In this document: piece after piece, positions 1 to 10,651 of the stretch
Numbering within the stretch: the first letter of the stretch is position 1
Layout of the letters: every line of letters starts with the position of its first letter
Source of the DNA: Methylomonas sp.
GTDB lineage: Bacteria; Pseudomonadota; Gammaproteobacteria; Methylococcales; Methylomonadaceae
DNA: 64,000 nucleotides
NCBI RefSeq assembly: GCF_023228165.1
Contig: NZ_JALOBS010000003.1
Location: 186,001-250,000, forward strand
Reading direction: 5' to 3'
Notes under the pieces: model-generated
What the model was told of the DNA's origin: nothing
The model's database searches: none
The model's input: only the letters and a program-made list of their open reading frames with translations
Position numbers and translations under genes: made by a program

Positions 1-1214
1 CCGTGGTTAACATTTCCACCTCCACCAACGTACGGATACAGGATAATCCTTTACTGAACGATCCGGTATTTCGGCATTTTTTCGGCATTCCCAATAATCC
101 ACGCCAACGGCAACGCAACAGTTTGGGGTCCGGGGTTATTATCGACAAGGATGAAGGCTATGTGCTGACCAATAATCATGTGATCGATAAAGCCGACAAA
201 ATTACCGTCACGCTTAGCGATGGCCGGCAATTAAATGCCAAATTGTTGGGCACCGATCCCGAGGCCGATGTGGCGGTGATCCAGATTCCGGCCGACAATT
301 TGTCCGCGCTGAAGATTGCCGACTCCAGCCAATTAAAAGTAGGCGATTTCGTTGTGGCGATCGGTAATCCCTTCGGTTTGGGGCAAACCGTTACTTCCGG
401 CATTGTCAGCGCGCTGGGACGTTCCGGGTTGGGTATTGAGGGGTACGAGGATTTCATTCAAACCGACGCCTCGATTAATCCGGGTAACTCCGGAGGCGCG
501 CTGGTAAACCTGCGTGGTGAGTTTGTAGGTATGAATACGGCTATTTTGGCGCCCAGCGGCGGCAATGTCGGTATTGGTTTTGCCATTCCGTCGAATATGG
601 CCATCAAATTAATGGAATCTTTGGTTCAACATGGCGAAGTTCGCCGTGGCTTGTTGGGGGTGACTAGCCAAGATTTGACCCCGGAACTGGTAAAGGCCTT
701 TAATTTAAAAGGCCAACACGGCGCAGTCGTCAGCCGCGTTGAGGCCGGTTCGCCGGCGGAAAAAGCCGGCATTGAGCCCGGTGATATCATCGTGGCGGTT
801 AATGGGCAAGAGATCAGGAACGGTAGCAGTCAGATCCGTACCGCCATCAGCTTGCTGCAAGTGGGCGACACCGCCGATATCGAGGTGATGCGAAGCGACA
901 GCCGGTTGAGTTTGCAAGCCGTGATAGGCAAGCCCAAGCGGCCTGAAATCGCGGGCGACAAAATACACCCAATCCTGAAAGGCGTTACCTTAGGGGTAAC
1001 CGGTAAAGGTCAAATCGAAGGGGTTTTGCTGGAAAAAATAGAGCCTAAATCATATGCCTGGAAAACCGGGCTGCGGCCCGGCGATATTATTATCAGTGCC
1101 AATCGCTATCGGGTTAGAAATTTGGATGAGTTTAAACAGGTGGTTAATCCGCAATCCGCGTTATTGATCAATTTGCAACGTAATGGAGAAGGTTTTTTCG
1201 TAGTGCTGCAATAA
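1..1214 (+). CDS. degQ: DegQ/DegS-type periplasmic serine protease (HtrA family), 5' end cut by window
   Basis: This is an HtrA-family protease/chaperone that degrades misfolded periplasmic proteins. Counting from the GTG at base 3, the trypsin-like domain covers about residues 1-205 with the full catalytic triad: His59 in TNNHV, Asp89 in EADVAV and Ser163 in GNSGGA. Two PDZ domains follow, at about 215-305 and 320-400. DegQ proteins are about 450 residues and begin with a signal peptide. Neither a signal peptide nor the usual N-terminal stretch is present here, and the frame is open to the window edge, so the true start lies upstream and the GTG is not a real start. Two PDZ domains argue for DegQ or DegP rather than DegS, which has one. 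It converges with the PAS/GAF gene. Confidence 0.93.
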   Translation, partial: VVNISTSTNVRIQDNPLLNDPVFRHFFGIPNNPRQRQRNSLGSGVIIDKDEGYVLTNNHVIDKADKITVTLSDGRQLNAKLLGTDPEADVAVIQIPADNLSALKIADSSQLKVGDFVVAIGNPFGLGQTVTSGIVSALGRSGLGIEGYEDFIQTDASINPGNSGGALVNLRGEFVGMNTAILAPSGGNVGIGFAIPSNMAIKLMESLVQHGEVRRGLLGVTSQDLTPELVKAFNLKGQHGAVVSRVEAGSPAEKAGIEPGDIIVAVNGQEIRNGSSQIRTAISLLQVGDTADIEVMRSDSRLSLQAVIGKPKRPEIAGDKIHPILKGVTLGVTGKGQIEGVLLEKIEPKSYAWKTGLRPGDIIISANRYRVRNLDEFKQVVNPQSALLINLQRNGEGFFVVLQ

Positions 1215-1223
1215 TGCCGGCTA

Positions 1224-1250
1224 GATGCCGGTTGAAACCCCGCCGGCATC
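1224..1250. repeat. 8-bp inverted repeat between convergent genes
   Basis: GATGCCGG (1224-1231) and CCGGCATC (1243-1250) are perfect inverted arms around an 11-base loop, between the stop codons of the protease and the sensor gene. No T-tract follows on either strand, so this is not a canonical intrinsic terminator. A transcript-end hairpin for the protease gene is the likeliest role. Confidence 0.4.
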
Positions 1251-1286
1251 AAAATAACGCCCCACGGCTCTCGACGCTTATTGGGC

Positions 1287-3362
1287 TTAGCCTCGCCTGC
1301 GCTGCTCGGTCTCCGCCGTTTCCAGTGCAAAGGCGATGTTATCGGCCATGTCATTTAGAAGCTTGATCTGCTGATTGGCGAACGCGTTGGCTGCGGGAGC
1401 GTACATCGAACACACGCCGCGCACCTCGCCCTTGATATTGATAGGTAGGGCAAGCACGCTACGGTAGCCCAAGGCTAACGCCTTATGTCGCCAAGCCTTG
1501 GTGCGCGGGTCGTGCTCGATATCATTGCTGCCGACACTGCAGGCTTGATTGTAGGCGGCATTTGCCGGATAGTTGTCTTGAGCGCCGGGGGCCGGCAAGT
1601 TATTGAATTGCTCCAAGGTCTCCAGGTCAATGCCGGCGAAAGCGGCTGGAAACAGCGTCTGGCCGGTGGCATCGGGCAAACCAATCCAGGCCATGTTAAA
1701 GCCGCCATCTTCCACGGCAATGCGGCATACTTCCTTTAACAGCATATCGATATCGCGGATATGCACGATAGCCTGATTGATATTGCTTAACATGGTGTAG
1801 ACGCGGGTTAAACTGGTTAAGCGTGTTTCAGCTTGCTTACGGTCGGAAATATTCTCCATTACCGCAATGAAATGTGTGATGTCGCTATCGTGATTGCCAA
1901 TCGGGGTGATCGTCAGTGATTCGGTATATAAAAAGCCGTCTTGGTGTTGATTAACAATTTCACCGCGCCAAACTCGTTTGCTGAGAATGCTGATAGACAA
2001 AGCCTGATAAAACGCCTTACTTTGCAGGCCGGAGCGGATCAGCTCCTTTGGGTATTTACCGATGGCGTCTTCCAAGGGGAAACCGGTCAGGGCGGCAAAA
2101 GCTGGATTGGCCCATTGAATAATGGAATGACTGTCGGTGATGACGATGGCGTTCGCTGCCGCCTTGAGAGCGGCATTAAGCAGTTGTAATTGGTTTTCAG
2201 CCAGTTCTCGCAACAGCACATCGGCTTCCCATTGGGAGGTGCGTTCCGCTATCAGCGTTTGCAGATTTTGATTGGATTGCCGCAGTTCATGTTGCAGTTG
2301 CTTTCTGGACTGGCGATTACCGGCCAGTTTCCAGCAACCGATAGCTTCCAAAAGCAGAAGCGTCAGCAACGCAGCCAAGATAGGCTTGAATAAAGTCCGG
2401 TTGCCATACAGGGTCTTGGAAGGCAACAGCGAGACGATTTTCCAGGTATTGGCGCTCGGCATGCTTTTTAGTGCTGCGTTATCATCCGAGTTGGGGTATA
2501 CCGTACTAAAGGTCCAAACCCCTTCAGCATCCTCAATCTGACCGTGATCGGTTTGATTGATCCGCTTCCAGATTTTAGGGTGCTGAAGAGAAAAGCTGGG
2601 GGTTGTGGGCGTAAAAATAAAACCACGGAGCTTGTCCGGCAAAGGGCTGTTTAACCAAAAGCCTTGCGGATTCAGTAGCAAGGAGTGGCCCTCAATTTCC
2701 GCTCTGGCTTTTTCGAAGCGAGCCATTAATTCGGCTCCAAAATAATTAAGAACTACAATGCCGTGCCGCCCGCCGCGACTGTCGAATACAGGCGATGCTA
2801 CACGCAGCATGGGCTTGTGAGGGAATTCCGGGGCGGCATGTTCGATATTTAGATCCAGGGGCGAAACGTAAACGGCCCCGGCATTTAATTTGGCGGTTTC
2901 CATAAAGTAATAACGGCCGCTTTTATCTTGCAATTCCGCAGGGGGTGTCGGCGAGGCCTTGCCATTGTTAAAATCGATGCGTACCCGCTCGTGCCCGGAT
3001 TCGTCTATCCAGCGAATTTGGTGATACGTTTTAGTCGCGGCCGATAGGTTAAGCATATCCAGCTCGAAGTCATGCAGCGCTTCGGGTGACGGATGCTCGA
3101 GGATACGTTTTAGCTGGTAATGATCAGTAATCAGGCGAAGGTCGCGATTTATTTCCCGAAACACATTGCCGACGGCTTCTCTTTCGAGTTCAACGCCAAT
3201 GCTTTCACGTGCTTTATCCCGAAGGGAAATGCGCTCTTGAATGCTGTAGTAAAAGCAGTAAGCGCCTACGCAGGTCAGTAAAGCCAGAAATAAATAAGTT
3301 TTTAGGAACTGTACCAGGAAAGGTCGGCTCAGTTTGAGTGTTAATTTATTAGCCTTTTCCAT
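1287..3362 (-). CDS. Membrane sensor protein with periplasmic CACHE-like, PAS and GAF domains, no output domain
   Basis: This 691-residue protein begins with a membrane segment at about residues 18-39. A periplasmic region of about 280 residues resembling double-CACHE ligand sensors follows, then a second membrane segment near 325-345, a short coiled coil, a PAS domain (about 395-500, with its PAC tail ending in DRKQAE) and a GAF domain (about 525-680). The protein stops just after the GAF domain. There is no histidine kinase, GGDEF, EAL or HTH domain, although this domain order usually precedes one. It may signal through a partner or be the remnant of a longer gene. The ATG at 3362 places a short basic stretch before the first membrane segment. 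The sensor domains are clear; the ligand is unknown. Confidence 0.85.
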   Translation of the reverse strand: MEKANKLTLKLSRPFLVQFLKTYLFLALLTCVGAYCFYYSIQERISLRDKARESIGVELEREAVGNVFREINRDLRLITDHYQLKRILEHPSPEALHDFELDMLNLSAATKTYHQIRWIDESGHERVRIDFNNGKASPTPPAELQDKSGRYYFMETAKLNAGAVYVSPLDLNIEHAAPEFPHKPMLRVASPVFDSRGGRHGIVVLNYFGAELMARFEKARAEIEGHSLLLNPQGFWLNSPLPDKLRGFIFTPTTPSFSLQHPKIWKRINQTDHGQIEDAEGVWTFSTVYPNSDDNAALKSMPSANTWKIVSLLPSKTLYGNRTLFKPILAALLTLLLLEAIGCWKLAGNRQSRKQLQHELRQSNQNLQTLIAERTSQWEADVLLRELAENQLQLLNAALKAAANAIVITDSHSIIQWANPAFAALTGFPLEDAIGKYPKELIRSGLQSKAFYQALSISILSKRVWRGEIVNQHQDGFLYTESLTITPIGNHDSDITHFIAVMENISDRKQAETRLTSLTRVYTMLSNINQAIVHIRDIDMLLKEVCRIAVEDGGFNMAWIGLPDATGQTLFPAAFAGIDLETLEQFNNLPAPGAQDNYPANAAYNQACSVGSNDIEHDPRTKAWRHKALALGYRSVLALPINIKGEVRGVCSMYAPAANAFANQQIKLLNDMADNIAFALETAETEQRRRG

Positions 3363-3564
3363 GTCGGTAAAATCGCAGAAAATGAGGTGCCGAATTCGAA
3401 TAAATTTAGATGCGGGGGTTTAATCAGAATACAAAGGCAGTATATCCTAGTCCAATTGAATTACCAGTCGGACTGGTAAACAGGCTGAGGGTATTTGATA
3501 TTGATGGGTCTGCTGATTATGAGCCCCATAATGGATTACGGCAGGCGGCGGATTTGATAACCGG

Positions 3565-5577
3565 TTAAGCCAGCATTTCCCGCAATTGCGCCAAGCTGGC
3601 CTTGCCGCGTTGCTTGATTTCTTCAGGCGGAAGTTGTTTTTTGTTGGTCCATTCCAGGTCTTCTTCGGGGAGCTCGTTTAAAAACCGGCTGGGTTCGGAT
3701 TCGCTGATTTCGCCGTAGCGTTTGCGATGTGTGCAATAGCTGAAGGTAAGGGTTTTTTGGGCGCGAGTGATGCCGACATAAGCTAGGCGGCGTTCTTCCT
3801 CGATATTGCCGGTTTCGATGCTGTTTTGATGCGGCAGCAGGTTTTCCTCCATGCCGATCAAAAACACATGCGGAAATTCCAGGCCCTTGGCGGCGTGCAG
3901 CGTCATCAAACTGACCTGGTCGCCGGCTTCCTGTTCCTGGTTCCTATCCAGAATATCCATCAGCATGACCTTGGCGATCACGTCCGCAAGCGATTTCTCC
4001 TCGCCTTGTTCGTTGCCGGCTATGCGTTGCAGCCATTCGATCAGTTCGTATACATTGCTCATGCGGCGTTCGGCAGCCGCCGGCGTTTTGCTGTTTTCCT
4101 GCAGCCATTGCTGGTAATTGATCTGCTCCAGCAGCTGATGGATCACTTTAAAACTGTCTTCGCGTTCGATTTTTTGCGCGGTATCGTTGATCCAGTCGCA
4201 AAATTTACTCAAACGCTGTACCGATTTTTCCGACAAGCGTTGTTGTAAACCGAATTCCGAGCAGGCAGCGAATAAACTGATATGCCGCTCGTTGGCGTAA
4301 GCACCCAGCTTTTCCAAAGTGGTGGGGCCGATTTCCCGGCGTGGGGTATTGATGATGCGCAAAAAAGCGGCATCGTCGCCGGAGTTGACCATTAAGCGCA
4401 GGTAGGCCAGCAGGTCTTTGATCTCCGCATAGGCGAAAAACGAGGTGCTGCCGCTAATGAAATACGGCACATTGTTTTCGCGTAATTCTTTTTCAAACAA
4501 GCGGGACTGGTGATTACCGCGGTACAAAATGGCGTAATCGGCATAACTGCCGCCATGCTTGAAACGATGATGCACAATTTCGGCGGCGATTTGCTTGGCT
4601 TCGTGCTGGTCCGACTTATGGCTCAATACCCGCAATCGATCGCCGTAACCCAGTTCGCTCCAGAGTTTCTTTTCGAAGGTATGCGGGTTGTTGGCGATCA
4701 ATTGGTTGGCCACCTTTAAAATTCGTCCGGCGGAACGATAGTTCTGTTCCAGCTTGATCACCTGCAGACGGCTGTAATCCTTTTGCAGTTGGGCCAGGTT
4801 TTCCGGCTGCGCGCCGCGCCAGGCATAAATCGACTGGTCATCGTCGCCCACCACGGTAAAGCGGCCCAAGTTACCGGCTAAAAGTTTCACCAATTGGTAT
4901 TGAGTAATATTGGTGTCCTGATATTCGTCTACTAGCAGGTAGCGAATTTTGTTTTGCCATTTTTCCAGCAGGGCCGGATGTTGTTGAAACAGCAATACCG
5001 GCAATAAAATCAGGTCATCGAAATCGACGGCGTTATAGGCTTTCAGGCTGCGGGTGTAGGCCTCGTAAAGTAAGGCCGCGGCTGGATTTGCAGCATCGGC
5101 ATCGGTCAGGCTGACGGCTTGTTGCGGTGTGACGAAGGCGTTTTTCCATTGGCCGATTTGCCAGTTGTATGGATCGACCTGGTCGATGTCGCAATCCTTC
5201 AGACCATGGCTGATTAAATTGCGCAACAGAGTCAGCCGGTCTTGTTCGTCGAACAAGGTAATCGCGGCTTTGTAGCCCAGGGTTTTATGTTCGGCGCGCA
5301 GTATATCCAGACCCAAGGAATGAAACGTTGATACTCTAAGGCCGCGACTTTGTTTGTCGTCCAGCAAGCGGCTGACCCGGCTTCTCATTTCCCGAGCCGC
5401 CTTGTTGGTAAAGGTTACGGCGGCTATGTGGCGGGCGGGTGTACCCTGCTGCACCAGATAGGCGATTTTCTCGGTAATTACCCGGGTTTTGCCGCTGCCG
5501 GCGCCCGCCAGCACCAGCAAAGGGTGGTCGATGATTTTAACAGCGGCTTGTTGTTGCGGATTAAGTTTGGCTGACAT
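3565..5577 (-). CDS. rep: ATP-dependent DNA helicase Rep
   Basis: This superfamily 1A 3'-5' helicase, known in its family for helping replication forks past protein blocks. The 670 residues match the usual length (about 673 in E. coli). The motifs are in order: Q-motif LNPQQQAAV (5-13), Walker A AGAGSGKT (24-31, Lys30), motif II DEYQD (217-221), motif III GDDDQSIYAWRG (244-255), the motif IV region KLEQNYRSAGR, motif V LMTLHAAKGLEF and motif VI EERRLAYVGITRA. Similarity to Rep is closer than to UvrD across the whole length, including the C-terminal SRFLNELP stretch. It is a single gene downstream of lspA on the same strand, about 90 bases away from it. Confidence 0.96.
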   Translation of the reverse strand: MSAKLNPQQQAAVKIIDHPLLVLAGAGSGKTRVITEKIAYLVQQGTPARHIAAVTFTNKAAREMRSRVSRLLDDKQSRGLRVSTFHSLGLDILRAEHKTLGYKAAITLFDEQDRLTLLRNLISHGLKDCDIDQVDPYNWQIGQWKNAFVTPQQAVSLTDADAANPAAALLYEAYTRSLKAYNAVDFDDLILLPVLLFQQHPALLEKWQNKIRYLLVDEYQDTNITQYQLVKLLAGNLGRFTVVGDDDQSIYAWRGAQPENLAQLQKDYSRLQVIKLEQNYRSAGRILKVANQLIANNPHTFEKKLWSELGYGDRLRVLSHKSDQHEAKQIAAEIVHHRFKHGGSYADYAILYRGNHQSRLFEKELRENNVPYFISGSTSFFAYAEIKDLLAYLRLMVNSGDDAAFLRIINTPRREIGPTTLEKLGAYANERHISLFAACSEFGLQQRLSEKSVQRLSKFCDWINDTAQKIEREDSFKVIHQLLEQINYQQWLQENSKTPAAAERRMSNVYELIEWLQRIAGNEQGEEKSLADVIAKVMLMDILDRNQEQEAGDQVSLMTLHAAKGLEFPHVFLIGMEENLLPHQNSIETGNIEEERRLAYVGITRAQKTLTFSYCTHRKRYGEISESEPSRFLNELPEEDLEWTNKKQLPPEEIKQRGKASLAQLREMLA

Positions 5578-5668
5578 TCATTATTAAGAGGTGATGCGAA
5601 AACTACAATTTTTGCCGTAGTCTATTGATTTGGCGCCGGACAAAACCCGTCTACTGCATAAGTAAGCA

Positions 5669-6148
5669 TTATTCCAATGCGTCAACCGTCTTACGGCCAA
5701 TACCGAAACTTTCCAGCAGCATCAGGCCAACCCCGACGCAAATAGCAGAGTCGGCAATATTAAAGGCCGGCCAATGCCAGTCCAGGTAATACACGTCCAG
5801 AAAATCGATGACATAGCCGTAAGCTACCCGGTCAATCAGGTTGCCGACCGCGCCGCCTAAAACCATGGACAGGGCGATAGCCATCAGCGTTTCGTGTTTT
5901 TGCAGGCGTAGCAGCCAGACTGCGATGATGCTGCTCATCACCACGGCCAGTCCGGCAAACAGCCAACGTTGCCAGCCACCGGCCTGGGCCAGAAAGCTGA
6001 AAGCCGCGCCGGTATTATGCACATAAGTCAAATTAAAGCCGGGTAACAGCGGGATGGACTCGAACAGCTGCATCGACGCATCCACCGTTAATTTGCTGGC
6101 CTGATCCAGAATCAGAACCAGCAACGACAGCCATAGCCACTTAAGCAT
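5669..6148 (-). CDS. lspA: Lipoprotein signal peptidase (signal peptidase II)
   Basis: LspA is the inner-membrane aspartyl protease that removes signal peptides from prolipoproteins. I chose the ATG at 6148, which gives 159 residues (about 164 in E. coli) and starts right at the first membrane helix. It overlaps the ileS stop by 8 bases, as expected for translational coupling. A longer reading frame from 6217 would add a non-hydrophobic extension lying inside ileS. Four membrane helices are visible. The catalytic aspartates are Asp115 in YVIDFLDVY and Asp133 in FNIADSA, and the conserved GNLIDR precedes them (102-107). The ileS-lspA order is conserved in gammaproteobacteria, but the usual fkpB and ispH do not follow here. 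Confidence 0.96.
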   Translation of the reverse strand: MLKWLWLSLLVLILDQASKLTVDASMQLFESIPLLPGFNLTYVHNTGAAFSFLAQAGGWQRWLFAGLAVVMSSIIAVWLLRLQKHETLMAIALSMVLGGAVGNLIDRVAYGYVIDFLDVYYLDWHWPAFNIADSAICVGVGLMLLESFGIGRKTVDALE

Positions 6149-8972
6149 AATGACGGGTCTCGCCATTGCCCGCCACGTTTTCCACGCAACGACCGCATAG
6201 TTCCGGGTGATCGGCATGCTCGCCGATGTCGTAACGATGATGCCAGCAGCGCACGCATTTCTTATGCGTGGATACCGATACTTTCAGTTTCACGCCTTCC
6301 AGTTCGGTGGCAATTGCATCGTCAGGACAGAATTGCATGCCGGCCACGCCCGCATTAGAGGTAATGAACACGAAATGCAGTTCGCTGGCTAGTTTATTCA
6401 GCTCGTTGGCGTAGACTTCGTCGCAATACAATTCCACTTCGGCATTCAAGGAAGCGCCGATGGCGCCGTCTTTCCGCAACGCTTCGAGCTGCTTGCTGAC
6501 CACGGTCCGTACAGCCATGACTTTTTCCCAAGTGCCACGCTGGATGCTGGCGTCGGCATCCAGCGGGAATAGGCCTTCGTACCAGGTTTCCAGAAACACG
6601 GATTCGCCGCGTTGTCCTGGGATCACTTGCCAAATCTCGTCGGCGCTATAGCTGACGATGGGCGCCAGCCAGCGTGTCAAGGCTTCGATAACGTGGTACA
6701 TCGCGGTTTGCCCGGAACGACGCGCCAGGCAATCTTCCTTGGCGGTGTATTGTCTATCTTTGATGATATCCAGATAAAAGCCGCCCAAGTCGATGCTGCA
6801 GAAGTTCAGTACTTTTTGATAAATCGCCTGGAATTGATAAGCGCTGTACGCTGTTTTGATTTCGGCTTGTAGTTGCCAGGCTTTGTCGACCACCCAGCGA
6901 TCCAGCGCCAGTAAGTCGGTATTGGCGACTTTGTGTTGCACGGGCTCGAAGCCGTCCAGGTTAGACAGCAGGAAACGCGCGGTATTACGCAGTCTGCGGT
7001 AAGCATCGGAGGTGCGTTTTAAAATTTCGTCGGATACCGTCATTTCGCCGCGATAATCCGTACCTGCCACCCACAGACGCAACACATCCGCGCCTAGCGA
7101 TTTCATCACGGTTTGCGGCAACACCACATTGCCCTTGGACTTGGACATTTTTTTGCCTTCGGCATCGACCGTGAAACCGTGGGTCAATACTTCCTTATAC
7201 GGTGCTACATCGTTCATGGCCACCGAGGTCAGCAATGAAGACTGGAACCAGCCGCGATGCTGGTCGGAACCTTCCAGGTACAAGTCCGCCGGAAAGCGCA
7301 ATTGTTCGCGGCGTTCCAACACGGCGGCGTGAGTGACGCCGGAGTCGAACCAGACGTCCAGGGTGTCGTTCATTTTGTCGTACTGCTCGGCATCGCGGCC
7401 AATCAATTCGGCGGCATCCAGTTCAAACCAGGCATCGATACCTTGCTGTTCGATGCGTTTGGCGATCTGCTCGACCAAGTCAGCCGTATTAGGGTGCAAT
7501 TCGCCGGTTTCCTTGTGTACAAAGAAGGTGATCGGCACGCCCCAGGTACGTTGGCGGGAAATGCACCAATCCGGGCGATTGTTGAGCATGGCTTCGATGC
7601 GGGCTTGTCCCCAATCCGGTATCCAGTCCACCCGCTTGACTTCGTTCAATGCGGTATCGCGCAAGCCGTTTTTTTCCATGGCGATAAACCATTGCGGCGT
7701 GGCGCGAAAAATGATCGGGGTTTTGTGGCGCCAGCAATGCGGGTAGCTATGCAGCAAGGCGTGATGGTGCACCAATTTGCCGCGTTCGCGCAGTACATCC
7801 AGGACTTTCTCGTTGGCACCGAATACATGCAGACCGGCAAACAGCTCGGTGCCGGGCAGAAACACCCCGTTGCTGCCGACCGGATTGTCCACCGGTAGGT
7901 TGTATTTCATGCCGACCACATAGTCTTCCTGGCCATGGCCGGGTGCGGTATGTACCGCGCCGGTACCGGCATCGGTGGTGACGTGATCGCCCAGAATGAC
8001 GGGGATCTGTCTGTCGTAAAATGGGTGATGCAGTAATTGGCCTTCCAACGCACTGCCTTTGCAGTAGCCGATGATATGGTGTTCGCCAATGCCATAACGC
8101 AGCACGGCATCTTTGAGGAGTGATTCGGCTAAAACCAAGCGTTCGGCTTGACCATCGATTTCGCACTGTACGACGGCATATTCCAGTTCCGGGTTTAGAG
8201 CGACTGCCTGATTGGCGGGCAGGGTCCAGGGGGTGGTGGTCCAGATAACAACGGACAGCGGGCCTTTGCCTTGGTGTTCCGGTGCGTGATGACAGCAGGC
8301 CATGAATGAGTGTTCGTCGAGTACTTCGAAACGTACGTCGATGGCGGGGGAATGTTTGTCTTCGTATTCAACTTCCGCTTCAGCCAATGCAGAGCCGCAG
8401 TCTGTACACCAATGTACGGGTTTGGCGCCCTTGCTAAGATGGCCCTTGGCGGCGATTCTACCTAAGGCGCGCACGATGTCGGCTTCGAAAGCAAAATCCA
8501 TGGTCAAATATGGGTTGTCCCAGTCTCCCAACACGCCGAGGCGAATGAATTCTTCTTTTTGAATTTCGACTTGTTTTTTGGCGTAAGCGCGGCATTCTTT
8601 ACGAAATTCCGCCGGACTGACTTTAACCCCGGCTTTGCCGACTTTTTTCTCAACCATTAATTCGATCGGCAAACCGTGACAATCCCAACCGGGCACATAA
8701 GGTGCATCGAATCCGGCCAAGGTTTTGGATTTGACGATAATGTCCTTTAATACTTTATTGACCGCATGGCCGATATGGATAGCGCCGTTAGCGTATGGAG
8801 GGCCGTCATGCAGCACGAATTTAGGCCGGCCGGCGCAATGCTCGCGGATTTTTTGATACAGCAGGGTTTCGTTCCATTTTTTCAGCATCTCGGGTTCGCG
8901 TTGAGCCAGATTGGCTTTCATCGCAAACTCGGTTTTGGGAAGGTTAAGTGTCGTTTTATAATCCGTGGTCAT
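6141..8972 (-). CDS. ileS: Isoleucyl-tRNA synthetase
   Basis: This class I synthetase charges tRNA-Ile. At 943 residues it matches bacterial IleRS (938 in E. coli). The HIGH signature is at 66-69 inside [13 protein letters not shown], and KMSKS lies near residue 605 in [10 protein letters not shown]. The CP1 editing domain with [16 protein letters not shown] lies between them. The C-terminal zinc site is intact: Cys906, Cys909, Cys926 and Cys929. The ATG at 8972 begins a normal N-terminus. This is the bacterial (IleRS1) type. The gene overlaps lspA by 8 bases and is divergent from the DUF4124 gene, with 254 bases of promoter space between them. Confidence 0.98.
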   Translation of the reverse strand: MTTDYKTTLNLPKTEFAMKANLAQREPEMLKKWNETLLYQKIREHCAGRPKFVLHDGPPYANGAIHIGHAVNKVLKDIIVKSKTLAGFDAPYVPGWDCHGLPIELMVEKKVGKAGVKVSPAEFRKECRAYAKKQVEIQKEEFIRLGVLGDWDNPYLTMDFAFEADIVRALGRIAAKGHLSKGAKPVHWCTDCGSALAEAEVEYEDKHSPAIDVRFEVLDEHSFMACCHHAPEHQGKGPLSVVIWTTTPWTLPANQAVALNPELEYAVVQCEIDGQAERLVLAESLLKDAVLRYGIGEHHIIGYCKGSALEGQLLHHPFYDRQIPVILGDHVTTDAGTGAVHTAPGHGQEDYVVGMKYNLPVDNPVGSNGVFLPGTELFAGLHVFGANEKVLDVLRERGKLVHHHALLHSYPHCWRHKTPIIFRATPQWFIAMEKNGLRDTALNEVKRVDWIPDWGQARIEAMLNNRPDWCISRQRTWGVPITFFVHKETGELHPNTADLVEQIAKRIEQQGIDAWFELDAAELIGRDAEQYDKMNDTLDVWFDSGVTHAAVLERREQLRFPADLYLEGSDQHRGWFQSSLLTSVAMNDVAPYKEVLTHGFTVDAEGKKMSKSKGNVVLPQTVMKSLGADVLRLWVAGTDYRGEMTVSDEILKRTSDAYRRLRNTARFLLSNLDGFEPVQHKVANTDLLALDRWVVDKAWQLQAEIKTAYSAYQFQAIYQKVLNFCSIDLGGFYLDIIKDRQYTAKEDCLARRSGQTAMYHVIEALTRWLAPIVSYSADEIWQVIPGQRGESVFLETWYEGLFPLDADASIQRGTWEKVMAVRTVVSKQLEALRKDGAIGASLNAEVELYCDEVYANELNKLASELHFVFITSNAGVAGMQFCPDDAIATELEGVKLKVSVSTHKKCVRCWHHRYDIGEHADHPELCGRCVENVAGNGETRHYA

Positions 8973-9226
8973 GATGGTATGGTGAGCGCTGCATGCATTC
9001 GTCAGTTAGAACAATGCCGGCCAAATTAAGATCATCCATGTCTTTGATGGTTGTGCCGAATTGCCGTATGACTCTATATTAATAAAAACTTGGATTCTAT
9101 CATCAACTGACGCACGCTATAAAACTTAAAGCTTGCCATGCCATGGGCCGGTTGAGCCGACAAAAATAATTTTTAGTAGCAATACTAGGCAATGATTGAC
9201 CGATTGCTCTAGAGGTAGGGAATATC

Positions 9227-9814
9227 ATGAAAAATCTAATCTTACTTTTTACACTGTGCTGGCCGCTTTACAGTTGGGCCGGAGTTTACAAATGTACTGA
9301 TGTGGAAGGACGCACGGATTATCAATCCTCGCCTTGCACTGAAGATCATAAGGCGGTGCAGATCAACACAAAAACCGGCAGCAAAGTGGATCTTAATGAG
9401 CTGGAAAACCGGCAGGTTCAGGCAACTGAACAGCAAAAACTAATTGAAGCTCAAAAACAGGCGGAAGAACAAGCTCGATTGGATGTCATTGCGGAGCGCA
9501 AGCAATTGGCCAAGGCGCAAAGCGATTTGACTTTGGCTCTGATTAAAGGCAGTCCCATGCAGTTCTCAGCCTTCGCCATACCGCCCTATGACCCCGATAA
9601 TTTGCCGGCTGGAATCCGACCGTTTGAAACGAGACTGCCGGATATCGAAAAATTCCGCCGCCTTGCCGCTCAAAAAGCACTGGCTACCGGTAAATGCCTG
9701 CGGGTGGAAGCTGATGAACTCAACGCCAAAAGTACCAAGGAGCAATTGGTATTTTTGGTGAATTGTAGTTCCGGTGCTACTTATTACTTTAATGAGGCCG
9801 AGCTGCAAGAATGA
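9227..9814 (+). CDS. Exported DUF4124 domain protein
   Basis: This 195-residue exported protein has a signal peptide at about 1-18 (cleavage after SWA). A DUF4124 domain follows immediately: GVYKCTDVEGRTDYQSSPC, residues 19-37, with the two cysteines typical of that family. A charged Gln/Glu/Lys-rich helix spans about 60-100 and would form a coiled coil. The C-terminal part carries two more cysteines and has no match that I recognise. The function of DUF4124 proteins is unknown. Its stop codon overlaps the start of the SDR gene (ATGA), so the two are co-transcribed and probably coupled. Confidence 0.8.
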   Translation: MKNLILLFTLCWPLYSWAGVYKCTDVEGRTDYQSSPCTEDHKAVQINTKTGSKVDLNELENRQVQATEQQKLIEAQKQAEEQARLDVIAERKQLAKAQSDLTLALIKGSPMQFSAFAIPPYDPDNLPAGIRPFETRLPDIEKFRRLAAQKALATGKCLRVEADELNAKSTKEQLVFLVNCSSGATYYFNEAELQE

Positions 9815-10647
9815 ACAGCAAGCCGCAAACTGTTTTTATTACCGGTTGTTCTTCGGGGATTGGTTATGCCACTGCCGTCAGCTTAAAAAACCGCGGCCAC
9901 CGGGTGATTTGTTCGGTTAGAAAGCCTGAGGACGTCGCGGTTTTGATAGGCAAGGGTTTTGAAAGCCTGCAGTTGGATCTGGCCGATTCGGACAGCATTC
10001 AACAAGCTGTGCAAAAACTAATCGATATGACCGGCGGGAAGGTGGATGCCTTGTTTAACAATGGCGCCTTTGGACAGCCCGGTGCGGTTGAAGACCTCAG
10101 TCGGGATGCGTTAAGAAATCAATTCGAGACCAATTTTTTCGGCACCCATGAACTGACCAATTTGTTGATTCCATTGATGCGTAAGCAGGGCTGCGGCCGC
10201 ATTATTTATAATAGTTCGGTGTTGGGATTTGTGGCCATGAAATACCGCGGGGCATATAACAGCAGCAAATTTGCGCTGGAAGGTTTGGCGGATACCTTAC
10301 GCTTGGAGCTGCGCGGGTCGGGTATTCATATCGTTTTGATCGAGCCAGGCCCCATAGAAAGCCGGTTTCGGCAAAATGCTTTTGCCATGTATCAAGCGTA
10401 TATAAATCCTGATATAAGTTCGCACCGGCAAACCTATAAGGCTATGGAGGCGCGATTGCAAAAAACCGGACCAGCCGCGCCGTTTACTTTGCCCGCCACG
10501 GCCGTCGCGGAAAAAGTCATTCATGCCCTGGAATCCAGGCGGCCAAAGTCCCGCTACCCGGTTACCCTCCCTACCCATTTGTTTGCCTGGCTTAAACGGA
10601 TACTACCGACTTCCTGGTTGGACAAAATTTTAGTTAGCGTAGAGTAG
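9811..10647 (+). CDS. Short-chain dehydrogenase/reductase (SDR family)
   Basis: This 278-residue classical SDR oxidoreductase has the NAD(P)-binding TGCSSGIG motif (residues 8-15), the structural NNG motif (NNGAFG), a catalytic serine in YNSSVLGF and the catalytic YxxxK in AYNSSKFALEG. The substrate cannot be told from the sequence. It resembles retinol-dehydrogenase-like or YbbO-type SDRs, with the typical GPIES after the active site and a longer C-terminus than FabG. It shares ATGA with the preceding DUF4124 gene. A large inverted repeat follows its stop codon. Confidence 0.9.
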   Translation: MNSKPQTVFITGCSSGIGYATAVSLKNRGHRVICSVRKPEDVAVLIGKGFESLQLDLADSDSIQQAVQKLIDMTGGKVDALFNNGAFGQPGAVEDLSRDALRNQFETNFFGTHELTNLLIPLMRKQGCGRIIYNSSVLGFVAMKYRGAYNSSKFALEGLADTLRLELRGSGIHIVLIEPGPIESRFRQNAFAMYQAYINPDISSHRQTYKAMEARLQKTGPAAPFTLPATAVAEKVIHALESRRPKSRYPVTLPTHLFAWLKRILPTSWLDKILVSVE

Positions 10648-10651
10648 GCCG

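Noticed and set aside
7257..7898. 213-codon frame opposite ileS
   Set aside because: It is antisense to the conserved IleRS coding sequence and shows no family features.
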